A DNA stretch of 64,000 nucleotides from Devosia neptuniae (GTDB taxonomy: Bacteria; Pseudomonadota; Alphaproteobacteria; Rhizobiales; Devosiaceae). Position 1 is the stretch's first letter. Every line of letters begins with the position of its first letter. Positions 1-7,760 of this stretch are shown here, one piece after another. Under the pieces are notes generated by a model. That model ran no database searches, was not told the DNA's origin, and saw only the letters and a list, made by a program, of their open reading frames with translations. Both the position numbers and the translations under genes were made by a program. The stretch is taken from the NCBI RefSeq assembly GCF_025452235.1, contig NZ_CP104965.1, forward strand, positions 1,980,501-2,044,500, given 5' to 3'.

Positions 1-1
1 G

Positions 2-61
2 AACGGTGGCCATAACGTGGGTGAATTGCCCCAAGGCAGGAGCGTTTACTCGGGGCGTTGA
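2..61 (+). CDS. Partial small peptide gene, C-terminal end (array member 1)
   Basis: An open frame enters from the left edge and stops with TGA at 59-61. Its last residues, GRSVYSGR, align with the end of the next small gene (GKTFYSGR), and the DNA after the stop is similar too. This makes it the tail of a paralogue whose start and signal peptide lie outside the window. Function unknown. The call depends entirely on the match to the neighbour, since only 19 codons are visible. Confidence 0.5.
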   Translation, partial: NGGHNVGELPQGRSVYSGR

Positions 62-68
62 AGCCAAC

Positions 69-86
69 CCCGGCTCACGGACCGGG
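69..86 (+). other. Hairpin after array member 1
   Basis: CCCGG (69-73) and CCGGG (82-86) can form a 5-bp stem with an 8-nt loop, 7 nt after the stop codon. Similar CCCCG-containing hairpins follow members 2 and 3 at the same distance. There is no T-run, so it may protect or process the transcript rather than end it. Confidence 0.4.
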
Positions 87-134
87 AAATTACCTAGTCG
101 CACCGGGCCTCTGGCCCATTTTAGGAGATGATCC

Positions 135-269
135 ATGAAGTTGATCATGATTGTGGCCACGGCCGTCCTGGCTCTGACCGTCACCGCGCAGGCCGCCGGC
201 ACGCAACGGTCGTCTACAGCTCACACCGGCAATTCAATCCCGGGCAAGACCTTTTACAGCGGGCGCTGA
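135..269 (+). CDS. Tiny exported peptide (array member 2)
   Basis: A 44-residue protein with a clear Sec signal peptide: MKLIM, then a hydrophobic core, then an AQA cleavage site at about residue 20. The predicted mature peptide is about 24 residues, rich in Ser, Thr and Gly, and ends in GKTFYSGR. The ATG is set by a strong Shine-Dalgarno sequence, AGGAGA at 123-128, inside a 13-nt block (CATTTTAGGAGAT, 117-129) repeated exactly before member 3. No cysteines, so it is not a lipoprotein or a disulfide-linked peptide. I do not recognise the family. Tandem paralogues, shared leader DNA and conserved signal peptides argue that it is a real gene. Confidence 0.7.
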   Translation: MKLIMIVATAVLALTVTAQAAGTQRSSTAHTGNSIPGKTFYSGR

Positions 270-277
270 AGATAGTC

Positions 278-298
278 CCCGTTCCCAGCAACAACGGG
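278..298 (+). other. Hairpin after array member 2
   Basis: CCCGTT (278-283) pairs with AACGGG (293-298) around a 9-nt loop, 8 nt after the stop of the peptide gene. It sits in the same place as the hairpins behind members 1 and 3, and its sequence differs while base pairing is kept. Confidence 0.45.
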
Positions 299-324
299 CC
301 CCGGGCTCATTTTAGGAGATAAGA

Positions 325-429
325 ATGAAGACGTTTGTGATCGTGATTGCAGCTGTGCTGGCCCTGACGGCCAGTGTACAGGCTGCTGGTATTAGTAATC
401 CCACAAGCATTGCGCGCGGCCACCGCTAA
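325..429 (+). CDS. Tiny exported peptide (array member 3)
   Basis: A 34-residue protein: MKTFV start, hydrophobic core, SVQA cleavage site near residue 20, then a mature part of only about 14 residues ending RGHR. The signal peptide is similar to that of member 2, and both mature peptides would start Ala-Gly. The Shine-Dalgarno AGGAGA at 314-319 lies in the 13-nt repeat 308-320. The mature part is shorter than that of member 2 and lacks the Tyr-Ser-Gly-Arg end, so it may be a diverged copy. Function unknown. Confidence 0.65.
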   Translation: MKTFVIVIAAVLALTASVQAAGISNPTSIARGHR

Positions 430-436
430 AACTATC

Positions 437-454
437 CCCGGCCCATGGGCCGGG
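437..454 (+). other. Perfect palindrome after array member 3
   Basis: The 18 bases are a perfect inverted repeat (CCCGGCCC-AT-GGGCCGGG) 7 nt after the stop of the third peptide gene. It is the strongest of the three post-gene hairpins and may mark the end of the transcript, though no T-run follows. Confidence 0.5.
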
Positions 455-546
455 AATTCTGCATCACGCGAGCGTGTTGACGTATAGGGAACTCTCTTGG
501 CGTTTGGGCCATTGGTTGGGCGTGATAACGCGCAACAGGTGCCGTC

Positions 547-1080
547 ATGGCCGCCAAGACAATAGCGATCCCCTATGGTTCGGCGCCCGATGTGGATCGG
601 TCCGATGTCCTCGGGCTGGTGCTTAGCGCCGCCCTGCCATTAGCCCTGTTCATCCTCGCCAACGGCATGGCTCATCTGGTCGGTACGCGGCCCATGTTCT
701 TTGCCCCGTTCGGCATGCCGGCAGCGATTGCCGCGGGGCTCCATCTTGGCGCCTTGCCGCTGTTCGGCGCGGCGCGCTGGATGGTCGCCGACAAGGGCCG
801 CGCGGGCCGTGTCGCCGGCCGGTGGGTGGTTGGGCTGATTGCCGGCACGATCGCCTTCCCCTTCCTTGTCGCCCCACTCGATTCCCTCGCCTTGAGCGCC
901 GTGGCCATGGCGCTGCTGATTGTGGGCCTGGCCGCTATCGCCCGCGTCAGCAAGGTCTCGCCCCGCGCGGCGCTGCTGATGGCGCCGGGCCTGGCCTGGA
1001 TGGGCTTTAGCGCGCTGATGGGGCTGAGTTTTCTCAGCGGCTGGTCGCCGCCCTTCGGGCCCACCAACAATCAGAACTGA
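547..1080 (+). CDS. Divergent TspO/MBR-like membrane protein
   Basis: A 177-residue integral membrane protein with about five hydrophobic segments, the size and layout of the TspO/MBR (tryptophan-rich sensory) family. Fragments resembling family motifs are present: a Phe-Ala-Pro-Phe-Gly loop after the first segment, and an APGLAWMGFSALMGLS stretch near the C-terminus that matches the family's Pro-x-x-x-W-x-x-F-A pattern. Most of the family's tryptophans are missing, so this is a distant member at best. TspO proteins bind porphyrins or steroids; nothing here tests that. It stands alone between the peptide array and the DsbA-family gene. Confidence 0.5.
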   Translation: MAAKTIAIPYGSAPDVDRSDVLGLVLSAALPLALFILANGMAHLVGTRPMFFAPFGMPAAIAAGLHLGALPLFGAARWMVADKGRAGRVAGRWVVGLIAGTIAFPFLVAPLDSLALSAVAMALLIVGLAAIARVSKVSPRAALLMAPGLAWMGFSALMGLSFLSGWSPPFGPTNNQN

Positions 1081-1165
1081 GCTAAGTTACCTCGACGTGC
1101 GTTCTTGCAGGCGGGGCGTTTCCGCGCCATGTGATTGGGCAATGTGAATTGGCAAGGATTGCCCG

Positions 1166-1804
1166 ATGTCCAAAATCCTCAAGATCGATGTGTTCACCGA
1201 CGTCGTTTGCCCCTGGTGCCTGGTTGGCTCGGCGCGGCTCGATACGGCGCTGGCGGCACTCCCTGACGATATCGAGGTAGTGGTGGAGAACCATCCCTTC
1301 TATCTCGATCCGAGCGTGCCGCCCGAAGGCGTCGATGTTGGCGAAATGCTGCGCGCCAAATATGGCAAGGACCCGCGCGAGATGTGGGCACGCGTTGAAG
1401 GCGAGGCGGAGAAGGCCGGGATCGAGCTGGATCTGAGCAAGCAACCCCGCATGTTCAACACGGCCAAGGCGCATACCATCACCCGGCTGGCCAAGCCCTT
1501 GGGGATCCAGCATGAGCTGGCCAATGCCATTGCCGGGGCCTATTTCCTCGAGCATCGCCAGATCAATGACGACAATGTGCTGGCCGATATCGCGGTGGCC
1601 TTCGGTTATGACCGGGGCGATGCACTCGACGCCATGAATGACGAGAATGAGTTGGCGATCACCGAACAATTGGCAACCGACGCTGCCCAGCAGGGTATTC
1701 GCGGCGTGCCCTTCTTCATCTTCGGGGAAAAATACGCCCTCTCGGGGGCCCAGCCGGCTGAAGTGTTCGACAAGGCGCTGGCGCAGATCATCGAGGAACT
1801 CTAG
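1166..1804 (+). CDS. DsbA-family (FrnE-like) thiol oxidoreductase
   Basis: A 212-residue thioredoxin-fold protein with the active site Cys15-Pro-Trp-Cys18 right after the first beta strand, an inserted helical domain, and the cis-proline segment RGVPFFIF near residue 180. The CPWC motif and length fit the FrnE branch of the DsbA family (2-hydroxychromene-2-carboxylate isomerase/DsbA-like, PF01323). There is no signal peptide, so it is probably cytoplasmic and acts on thiols there. ATG follows a weak AAGGA at 1153-1157. Confidence 0.85.
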   Translation: MSKILKIDVFTDVVCPWCLVGSARLDTALAALPDDIEVVVENHPFYLDPSVPPEGVDVGEMLRAKYGKDPREMWARVEGEAEKAGIELDLSKQPRMFNTAKAHTITRLAKPLGIQHELANAIAGAYFLEHRQINDDNVLADIAVAFGYDRGDALDAMNDENELAITEQLATDAAQQGIRGVPFFIFGEKYALSGAQPAEVFDKALAQIIEEL

Positions 1805-1857
1805 ACGGATGGGAAAACCGCATTAGTGTGGTTGTCCCGACTCTCTGAGGCTCTCCC

Positions 1858-2676
1858 ATGAAGCTGTTGCGCCGCATCGTCCTTGCTGTGCTGATCGTTG
1901 TCGTCGTGCTCTACGCGGCGGTGGTCATCTACATGTATGTCAACCAGCGTGCGCTGCAGTACGATCCCAGCGGAGACGTGGTGGCGCTGGGCGATACGGC
2001 TTTGCCGCAGGCCAGGGAAGTCGCCATTCCCTCGGGCGATGGCGTGGTCAATGGCTGGTATCAGGCCCCACAGGCCGGCAAGCCTCTCATCATCTATTAC
2101 AAGGGCAATGCTGGCAGCTTCTCCTCCGAGCATGAGCGCTTCGAGCGCTGGGTCGCCGATGGCTACGGGTTCTTGTCCTTTGATTATCGCGGCTTCCCGC
2201 TCTCGCCCGGCACGATCAGCCAGGACAATATTCTTGAGGATGCCCTGGCTGCGTTTGATTGGGCGCAGGCGCAGGGCGCGCCCATCGTCATCTGGGGCCG
2301 CTCGATCGGCACTGGTCCGGCCACCTATGTTGCGAGCGAACGTGCCGCCAATGCGCTGCTGCTCGAAACCCCGTTCTATTCGGCTGTCAACGTGGCCGCC
2401 GAGCGCTATCCCATCCTGCCGGTCTATTGGGTGATGCAGGACCAATTCCCGGTCAATGACTGGATCGCCAAGGTCGATGAGCCCGTGCTGGTGGCCCATG
2501 GTACGGCCGACCAGACTATTGGCGTTTCCAATGGCGAGCGCGTCTATGCCCTGGCCAAGAACAAGGACGAGCTGTGGATCGAGCCCGGCGCGGACCACAA
2601 TGATCTGTGGAAACTCAACATCTGGAGCCATGCCGAGCCGTTTTTCGAGCGCGCCGAAGCTGCGGCGGGGCATTGA
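1858..2676 (+). CDS. Membrane-anchored alpha/beta hydrolase (BEM46/ABHD13-like)
   Basis: The 272-residue protein starts with one membrane anchor (about residues 5-28), followed by an alpha/beta hydrolase domain. The nucleophile elbow is GRSIGTG, the acid lies in the strand VLVAHGTADQ, and the catalytic His is in GADHNDLW. This arrangement and the short lid match the BEM46/ABHD13/YfhR group. The substrate is unknown; an esterase or thioesterase role facing the periplasm is likely. It is downstream of the DsbA-family gene on the same strand, 53 nt away. Confidence 0.85.
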   Translation: MKLLRRIVLAVLIVVVVLYAAVVIYMYVNQRALQYDPSGDVVALGDTALPQAREVAIPSGDGVVNGWYQAPQAGKPLIIYYKGNAGSFSSEHERFERWVADGYGFLSFDYRGFPLSPGTISQDNILEDALAAFDWAQAQGAPIVIWGRSIGTGPATYVASERAANALLLETPFYSAVNVAAERYPILPVYWVMQDQFPVNDWIAKVDEPVLVAHGTADQTIGVSNGERVYALAKNKDELWIEPGADHNDLWKLNIWSHAEPFFERAEAAAGH

Positions 2677-2758
2677 TCCCATGCAAATGTGGCTTGACCT
2701 TCCCATGGGATAGGGCTGCCGTTCACGCCTCTCTTTTAGGCCCTCGCGGAACAATAGT

Positions 2759-3988
2759 ATGACATCGCCCTCCACCAGCCAGCCCATGAGTGCGCGGCGC
2801 ACCGCCATCATCGGGGGGCTGATGGTGGCCGCGGGGCCGCTCAGCATCACGCTTTATGCGCCGGCTTTGCCAACTATGGTCGCCGACCTCATGACCACCG
2901 AGGCAATGGGCAAGCTGACCCTCTCGGTCTATTTCGGCGCCTTCGCCCTGGCGCAGCTGGTCTGCGGCCCGCTTTCCGACCGTTTCGGGCGCAAGCCTGT
3001 CGCCATGGCGTTTTTTGCCCTTTACGTGCTGGGTAGCTTTGCCGCCGCGCTGGCTCCGAGCATCGAAATGCTGCTGCTGGGCCGGGCCCTGCAAGGGGTG
3101 GGCGTATCGGCCGGCGTCGCCCTGTCGCGCGCCATGGTGCGCGATCAATTCGTGGGTTCGGAATCGATCCGCATCCTCACCCTGATCAATCTGATCCTCA
3201 CCGTCGCCCCTGCCGTGGCGCCGACCCTGGGCAGCGTGCTGCTGCTGGCCGGCAGCTGGCATCTGCTCTTTGTAGTCATGGCTGGGTTCGGCATGGCCAT
3301 CATCGCCATGCTGGCCTGGGGTGCGCGGGAGACCCAGCCCGTGGCCGCGCAGACCCCGCTCAAGCCCAGCCGTATTCTCGCCAATTACGGGCGCCTGCTG
3401 GCCTCCGCCCAGTTCATGGCCCCCGCGCTGCTGCTGGCCATCGCCTTTGGTGGCTTTTACGGATTTTCGGCGCTGCTGCCCTTCGTGTTGCTCGACGATC
3501 TGGGGCTCACCACGTTCCAATTCGCCATGACCATGCTGATCCAGACCGGCTCGTTCATCACCGGCAATCTGGTGGCCGGGCAGGTGGCCCGCCGCGCCTC
3601 GGGGCTGCAGATGGTGCGGATTGGCCTGGTGCTCCTCGTGCTGGCCGGGCTGGGCTTTGCCATCGGCCCGCGCCTTTTCCCCGACTCGCTGTTTGCCGTG
3701 ATGATCCCGGTGGGGCTCTGGATGCTGGCTTTGGCCTTTATCGGCCCTAGCACCACGGCCGCCGCCATGGCCGGCTTCGGCACCATTGCCGGCGCCGCTG
3801 GCGCGCTCACTGGGGTGTTCCAGGTAGGTGGCGGCTTTATCGGTTCGACGCTGGCCAGCGTGCTCTTCCCCGATGCGCGCAGCGCCATCGTAACGCTGCT
3901 GCCGATCATGGCGGGTCTCGCCGTCCTCGCCGCCCTCTGGCGCCGCATCTCCGCAAGGCCAGTGGCTGAAGCGCCGCCGGAGACCTGA
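2759..3988 (+). CDS. Bcr/CflA-family MFS multidrug exporter
   Basis: A 409-residue protein with twelve predicted membrane helices. The loop between helices 2 and 3 carries the MFS signature GPLSDRFGRKPV, and the next helices show the LGRALQGVG motif and the RAMVRDQ stretch seen in Bcr/CflA drug:proton antiporters (TIGR00710). It lies in the inner membrane and likely exports small hydrophobic compounds. The start ATG at 2759 precedes a short Ser/Thr-rich N-terminus. It appears to be a single-gene unit. Confidence 0.88.
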   Translation: MTSPSTSQPMSARRTAIIGGLMVAAGPLSITLYAPALPTMVADLMTTEAMGKLTLSVYFGAFALAQLVCGPLSDRFGRKPVAMAFFALYVLGSFAAALAPSIEMLLLGRALQGVGVSAGVALSRAMVRDQFVGSESIRILTLINLILTVAPAVAPTLGSVLLLAGSWHLLFVVMAGFGMAIIAMLAWGARETQPVAAQTPLKPSRILANYGRLLASAQFMAPALLLAIAFGGFYGFSALLPFVLLDDLGLTTFQFAMTMLIQTGSFITGNLVAGQVARRASGLQMVRIGLVLLVLAGLGFAIGPRLFPDSLFAVMIPVGLWMLALAFIGPSTTAAAMAGFGTIAGAAGALTGVFQVGGGFIGSTLASVLFPDARSAIVTLLPIMAGLAVLAALWRRISARPVAEAPPET

Positions 3989-4050
3989 GGGGCTTCCTTC
4001 TCCTCTCGTGGGGGCCTAGCCACTCCCACCAAAATTATCATCTCCACAAT

Positions 4051-4128
4051 GTCATTCCCGCGAAAGCGGGAACCTCCGTTGACCGGGCTCTCCAAGCAAA
4101 CAGAGGTTCCCGCTTTCGCGGGAATGAC
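4051..4128. repeat. Inverted repeat, family 1 (REP-like)
   Basis: Two 26-nt arms (4051-4076 and 4103-4128) are perfect inverted copies, starting GTCATTCCCGCG and separated by 26 nt. Each arm also contains its own small stem, CCCGC-GAAA-GCGGG. A second copy of the family is at 10554-10653. Such GTCATTCC elements are typical dispersed intergenic repeats; here it lies just after the exporter gene. Confidence 0.85.
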
Positions 4129-4178
4129 ACTGTATGGGTTAGGGAGGTCGGGTGCCCCCACGCACATGTCAAAGCCCC

Positions 4179-4213
4179 AAAAACAAAAACGCCGCCCCGA
4201 AGGACGGCGTTTT
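4179..4213 (-). terminator. Rho-independent terminator of rpsU
   Basis: On the minus strand the stem AAAACGCCG/CGGCGTTTT (arms 4205-4213 and 4186-4194) is followed by a T-rich run, read from 4190 down to 4179. It sits about 20 nt after the rpsU stop. Confidence 0.85.
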
Positions 4214-4233
4214 CAAATTCTGCGTTGCAGCTC

Positions 4234-4503
4234 TTAGCTGCGAACGTTGGCTGCGCTCGGACGGACCGGAGCGCCAGGGCGCGTCGTGGTCGGAGCGGGC
4301 AGGCCGCCTTCGCGCTGGGCGCGCTTGCGAGCCAGCTTGCGGGCGCGGCGCACGGCCTCGGCCTTCTGGCGAGCCTTCTTCTCAGAGGGCTTCTCGTAGT
4401 AGTTGCGCAGCTTCATTTCACGGAAGACGCCTTCGCGCTGCAGCTTTTTCTTCAGCGCGCGCAGCGCCTGATCAACGTTATTATCGCGAACGACTACTTG
4501 CAA
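4234..4503 (-). CDS. rpsU: 30S ribosomal protein bS21
   Basis: The 89-residue protein starts [20 protein letters not shown], the conserved bS21 N-terminus, and continues with a very basic helix rich in Arg, Lys and Ala. bS21 joins the 30S subunit late and helps initiation. The start codon is TTG at 4503; no upstream ATG or GTG would keep the conserved N-terminus. The C-terminal Pro/Thr/Arg tail is longer than in E. coli, as is usual in Rhizobiales. Single-gene unit with its own terminator. Confidence 0.95.
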   Translation of the reverse strand: MQVVVRDNNVDQALRALKKKLQREGVFREMKLRNYYEKPSEKKARQKAEAVRRARKLARKRAQREGGLPAPTTTRPGAPVRPSAANVRS

Positions 4504-4734
4504 AGGTCAACCGCCCTTTCGAAGCTTGGACAATGTGTTTGGATGGAAGCAGCGGGGCCAAAACAACCACGCCGCCGACCAGCAGAGCCAGTCACCGTGG
4601 GTGGGTCTATAGCCCAAGCTCGGGGGCTTGTCCACTGTCACGCTCAGAAAAACCGCGCAAACCAGTGTCTGGGCTTGCTCCCGCCACCCGGCCGGCGCAG
4701 TTTTGAGAGCAAATCCAGAATAATGGAGATCAGA

Positions 4735-5427
4735 ATGACCCGCAATCTCGTGCTGCTGCCCGGCCTGTTATGCGATAGCCGGTTGTGGCGCGACCCATTG
4801 GCGGCGATGGGCGAGGCGGTTTCCCCGATGGTCGCCGACCTGACACAGGACGATTCCATCGCTGCCATGGCCGCCCGCACCCTGGCCAAAGCCCCGGAAA
4901 GCTTCGCTTTGGCGGGCCTGTCCATGGGTGGCTATGTGGCGCTCGAGATCATGCGGCAGGCGCCCGAGCGTGTCACCCATCTGGCTTTGCTGGACACCAG
5001 TGCCCGCCCTGACGACGAGGAACGCCGCGCCAAGCGCCGGGCGGGGATCGAGAGCATCAAGCTGGGCAAGTTCATCGGCGTGTCGCGGGCTTTGCTGGCC
5101 TCCCTGCTGACACCCGAGCATCAGGGTACGCCCCTGGCCGATGAAGTGCAGGCGATGTCGGAGCGCGTCGGGCAGGAGGCTTATGTCCGCCAGCAGACGG
5201 CGATTCTCGGTAGAGTCGATTCCCGCTCGAGTCTGGGGGCGATCACCGTGCCGACGCTGGTAGGCGTGGGCGAGGCGGATGTGCTGACACCACGGGCCAT
5301 GGCCGAGGAAATGGTGGCCGGGATTGCTGGGGCGGAGTTGGTGGCGTTTCCCGATAGCGCGCATTTGCCGACGATGGAGAACCCGGCCGCGGTGGTAGTG
5401 GCGCTGCGGAATTGGCTCGCCAGGTAG
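4735..5427 (+). CDS. Alpha/beta hydrolase
   Basis: A 230-residue hydrolase with no signal peptide. The N-terminal strand LVLLPGLLCD gives the oxyanion loop, GLSMGG places the nucleophile at Ser63, the acid is in VGVGEADVLTP, and the catalytic His is in DSAHLPTMENP. The ATG at 4735 follows GGAG (4725-4728). The frame stays open far upstream across rpsU, but that part has no domain. Substrate unknown; the set of motifs resembles small esterases and MenH-like enzymes. It converges on purK with 3 nt between the stops. Confidence 0.85.
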   Translation: MTRNLVLLPGLLCDSRLWRDPLAAMGEAVSPMVADLTQDDSIAAMAARTLAKAPESFALAGLSMGGYVALEIMRQAPERVTHLALLDTSARPDDEERRAKRRAGIESIKLGKFIGVSRALLASLLTPEHQGTPLADEVQAMSERVGQEAYVRQQTAILGRVDSRSSLGAITVPTLVGVGEADVLTPRAMAEEMVAGIAGAELVAFPDSAHLPTMENPAAVVVALRNWLAR

Positions 5428-5430
5428 CGT

Positions 5431-6516
5431 CTACCCCCGCACAATCCTGTTCACATGCCCCATCTTCCGCCCCGGTCGGATGTCCGTCTTGCCGTACAAA
5501 TGCGGCTGCGTATTCCCATCGATCCCGCCGGGCACGATGTTCACTTCGTCGCCGACGAGGTTTTCCATCACAACATCGGCCAGGCGCGCCGGGTCGCCCA
5601 GCGGCCAGCCCAGGATCGCCCGGATGTGCTGCTCGAACTGGTCGGTGAGGCACACAGCCTCCGTCCAGTGCCCCGAATTGTGTACGCGCGGGGCAATCTC
5701 ATTGACCATCAGCGTGGGCCGCTCGCCCGGCACGACGAAGAACTCGACCCCGAGCACGCCGACATAGTCGAGCGCCACCACGATCACCTTGGCCAGCATG
5801 GCGGCGTGCTTTTCCAGCCCCGGCGCAATGTCGGCCGGCACGGTGCTGGTGAACAGAATATGATGGCGGTGCACATTTTCGGCGGCGTCGAAGCTTCTGA
5901 CTTCGCCGCCCAGATTGCGCGCCACGACCACCGAGATTTCCTTCTCGAAGGGCACGAAGGCTTCGAGCACCAGCGGCTTGGGCTCGAGCGCGGCAAAAGC
6001 CTCTGCGGCCTCGCCCCGTTCGCGGATGACCCGCTGCCCCTTGCCGTCATAGCCCAGCCGGGTGGTCTTGAGCACGGCGGGCAGGCCCAGTGCGTCGATT
6101 GCGGCTTCGAGCCCCGCCAGCGTCTCGACAGCGCGATGCGGCGCCACGGGAATATTCTTGCTGGCCAGAAAGCCCTTTTCTGCCAGCCGGTCCTGCGAGA
6201 TGGCCAATGCTTTGGCGCCGGGCCGCAACGGCTTGCGCGCGGCGAGGAATTCGGCGGTGGCGGCCGGCACATTCTCGAATTCATAGGTGATGACGTCGAC
6301 CGCATCGGCAAAGGCGGCCAGTGCCACTTCGTCGTCATAGGCGGCCACTGTCTTGTGCGGGGTCACCTCGAAAGCGGGGCTATTGGCATCGGGGCAATAG
6401 ATATGGGTGCGCATGCCCAATTTGCTGGCTGCCAGCGAGAGCATGCGGCCCAGTTGCCCGCCCCCCAGAATACCGATCATGCTGCCGGGAGGGAGGGCTG
6501 AGAGGTCAGGGGCCAC
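5431..6516 (-). CDS. purK: 5-(carboxyamino)imidazole ribonucleotide synthase
   Basis: PurK uses ATP and bicarbonate to convert AIR to N5-CAIR in purine synthesis. The protein (361 residues from a GTG at 6516) opens with GILGGGQLGRML, the family's signature, and has the ATP-grasp elements KTTRLGYDGKGQ, VLEAFVPFEKEISV and NEIAPRVHNSGHWT. I chose the GTG start because it lies 4 nt after the purE stop and gives the expected short leader; an ATG twelve codons later is possible. It is cotranscribed with purE. Confidence 0.95.
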   Translation of the reverse strand: MAPDLSALPPGSMIGILGGGQLGRMLSLAASKLGMRTHIYCPDANSPAFEVTPHKTVAAYDDEVALAAFADAVDVITYEFENVPAATAEFLAARKPLRPGAKALAISQDRLAEKGFLASKNIPVAPHRAVETLAGLEAAIDALGLPAVLKTTRLGYDGKGQRVIRERGEAAEAFAALEPKPLVLEAFVPFEKEISVVVARNLGGEVRSFDAAENVHRHHILFTSTVPADIAPGLEKHAAMLAKVIVVALDYVGVLGVEFFVVPGERPTLMVNEIAPRVHNSGHWTEAVCLTDQFEQHIRAILGWPLGDPARLADVVMENLVGDEVNIVPGGIDGNTQPHLYGKTDIRPGRKMGHVNRIVRG

Positions 6517-6520
6517 GAAA

Positions 6521-7042
6521 TTACTCGGTGTCGGAGGGGAAAAGGGGCACGCGGGCGCTTTGCTGAGCCCGATAATGGTCGAGCCGGTCGGCCAGGTCTT
6601 CATCGGACAAAGCCAGGACGGCAGCGGCCAGCAGCGCCGCATTGATGGCGCCGGGCTCGCCAATAGCCAGCGTGCCCACCGGAATGCCACCGGGCATCTG
6701 CACGATGGAGAGCAGACTATCCTGCCCGTTCAGCGCCTTGGACTTGACCGGCACGCCAAACACCGGCAGTGGCGTCATGGCCGCGATCATGCCGGGAAGA
6801 TGGGCCGACCCACCGGCGCCGGCGATGATGATCTTGAACCCTTCGGCGCGGGCATTGGTGGCAAATTCCACCATGCGCTCGGGCGTGCGATGCGCCGAGA
6901 CGATGCGCGCCTCATATTCGATTTCGAGGGTTTCGAGGGTTTCGGCGGCAAGCCGCATGGTGGGCCAGTCGGACTGGCTGCCCATGACGATGGCAACGGA
7001 AGGCTTGGTGAGCAAAGGCCTGATCCCTATCGGTCGTTGCAA
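6521..7042 (-). CDS. purE: 5-(carboxyamino)imidazole ribonucleotide mutase
   Basis: Class I PurE moves the carboxyl group of N5-CAIR to give CAIR, the step after PurK. The 173-residue protein carries MGSQSDWPT, the SAHRTPERM loop and [12 protein letters not shown], all of which line the active site of the octameric enzyme. The C-terminal [14 protein letters not shown] is longer than usual but ordinary. The start at 7042 adds a few residues before the conserved [10 protein letters not shown] strand, so the true start may be slightly downstream. Operon: DUF465 gene, purE, purK. Confidence 0.95.
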   Translation of the reverse strand: MQRPIGIRPLLTKPSVAIVMGSQSDWPTMRLAAETLETLEIEYEARIVSAHRTPERMVEFATNARAEGFKIIIAGAGGSAHLPGMIAAMTPLPVFGVPVKSKALNGQDSLLSIVQMPGGIPVGTLAIGEPGAINAALLAAAVLALSDEDLADRLDHYRAQQSARVPLFPSDTE

Positions 7043-7090
7043 AACGGGGAATTAGCCCAATTGCCGCCACAAAACAAGCGCGGCGAAGCC

Positions 7091-7306
7091 TCAGGCGATG
7101 ATGTCGGGCAGCAAAATATTCTCGAGCTGGACGATGCGATCTTTCAGCGCCAGCTTGCGCTTTTTGAGGCGCTGCAACAGCATCCGATCGGCCACATGGG
7201 ATTGGGTCAGCGTATCGATCGCCGCATTGAGATCGGAGTGTTCCTGGCGTTTTGTGGCCAGCTCCAGCCCAAGATTGGCTTCCTGCTCTCTGGTTAATGG
7301 CAACAT
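7091..7306 (-). CDS. DUF465-family (YdcH-like) small helical protein
   Basis: A 71-residue, all-helical charged protein. The C-terminal RLKKRKLALKDRIVQLE stretch matches the DUF465/YdcH family (PF04325), small coiled coils of unknown function. The ATG at 7306 follows GGGGAAG; a longer reading from an upstream TTG is possible. It is the first gene of a likely operon with purE and purK, and faces a second DUF465 gene across a 154-nt divergent promoter region. Confidence 0.75.
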   Translation of the reverse strand: MLPLTREQEANLGLELATKRQEHSDLNAAIDTLTQSHVADRMLLQRLKKRKLALKDRIVQLENILLPDIIA

Positions 7307-7460
7307 CGAATTTAATGCTTCCCCGGCCCTCAACCCTCACCCTTGGTTAACCGATCACAATAGGTTTTGCACCAGATTTCCAAAGGCCAGCGGAAGGTGG
7401 TCGACAAAGCGTGAATTATTTGTGACCATCGGGATGTCCACCAAGCTTCAAGGAGTTGTT

Positions 7461-7634
7461 ATGACGACTGAAGGCCATGTTGCGGCGCTGGAACGGCGCC
7501 ACCAGGAGTTGGATCGCCAGATCCAGGCCGAGATCAAAAGCACACGGTATGACGAGATGGCGATCAGCGCACTCAAGCGCAAAAAACTCGAAGTGAAGGA
7601 CGAATTGTACAAATACGCGGCGAGTTCACAGTAA
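7461..7634 (+). CDS. DUF465-family (YdcH-like) small helical protein
   Basis: A 57-residue protein ending in ALKRKKLEVKDELYKYAASS, the DUF465 signature with the K-x-K-x-x-x-K-D-E pattern. It starts at an ATG placed 5 nt after AAGGAG (7450-7455). It is related to the divergent gene at 7091-7306, so the pair could come from duplication. Function unknown. A small hairpin (GTTCCT/AGGAAC) lies about 12 nt beyond the stop. Confidence 0.8.
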   Translation: MTTEGHVAALERRHQELDRQIQAEIKSTRYDEMAISALKRKKLEVKDELYKYAASSQ

Positions 7635-7760
7635 AAAGCGGCGTTGTTCCTCAAACAGGAACGGAAGGGGTCACAGCACACGGCTGCGGCCCTTTTTTGT
7701 TGGCCTTTGTTGGTCGCGTTTCCGAACTGCAAAACCGTTGCCACTTTTGCTGGAAACGCT

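Noticed and set aside
128-322. 64-codon frame over the peptide array
   Set aside because: It is in a different frame from the two signal-peptide genes and crosses both hairpin and gene borders. The peptide frames have ribosome sites and paralogy.
4225-4734. N-terminal extension of the hydrolase at 4735
   Set aside because: The frame stays open but runs through rpsU on the other strand and has no domain. An ATG with GGAG gives the normal hydrolase start.
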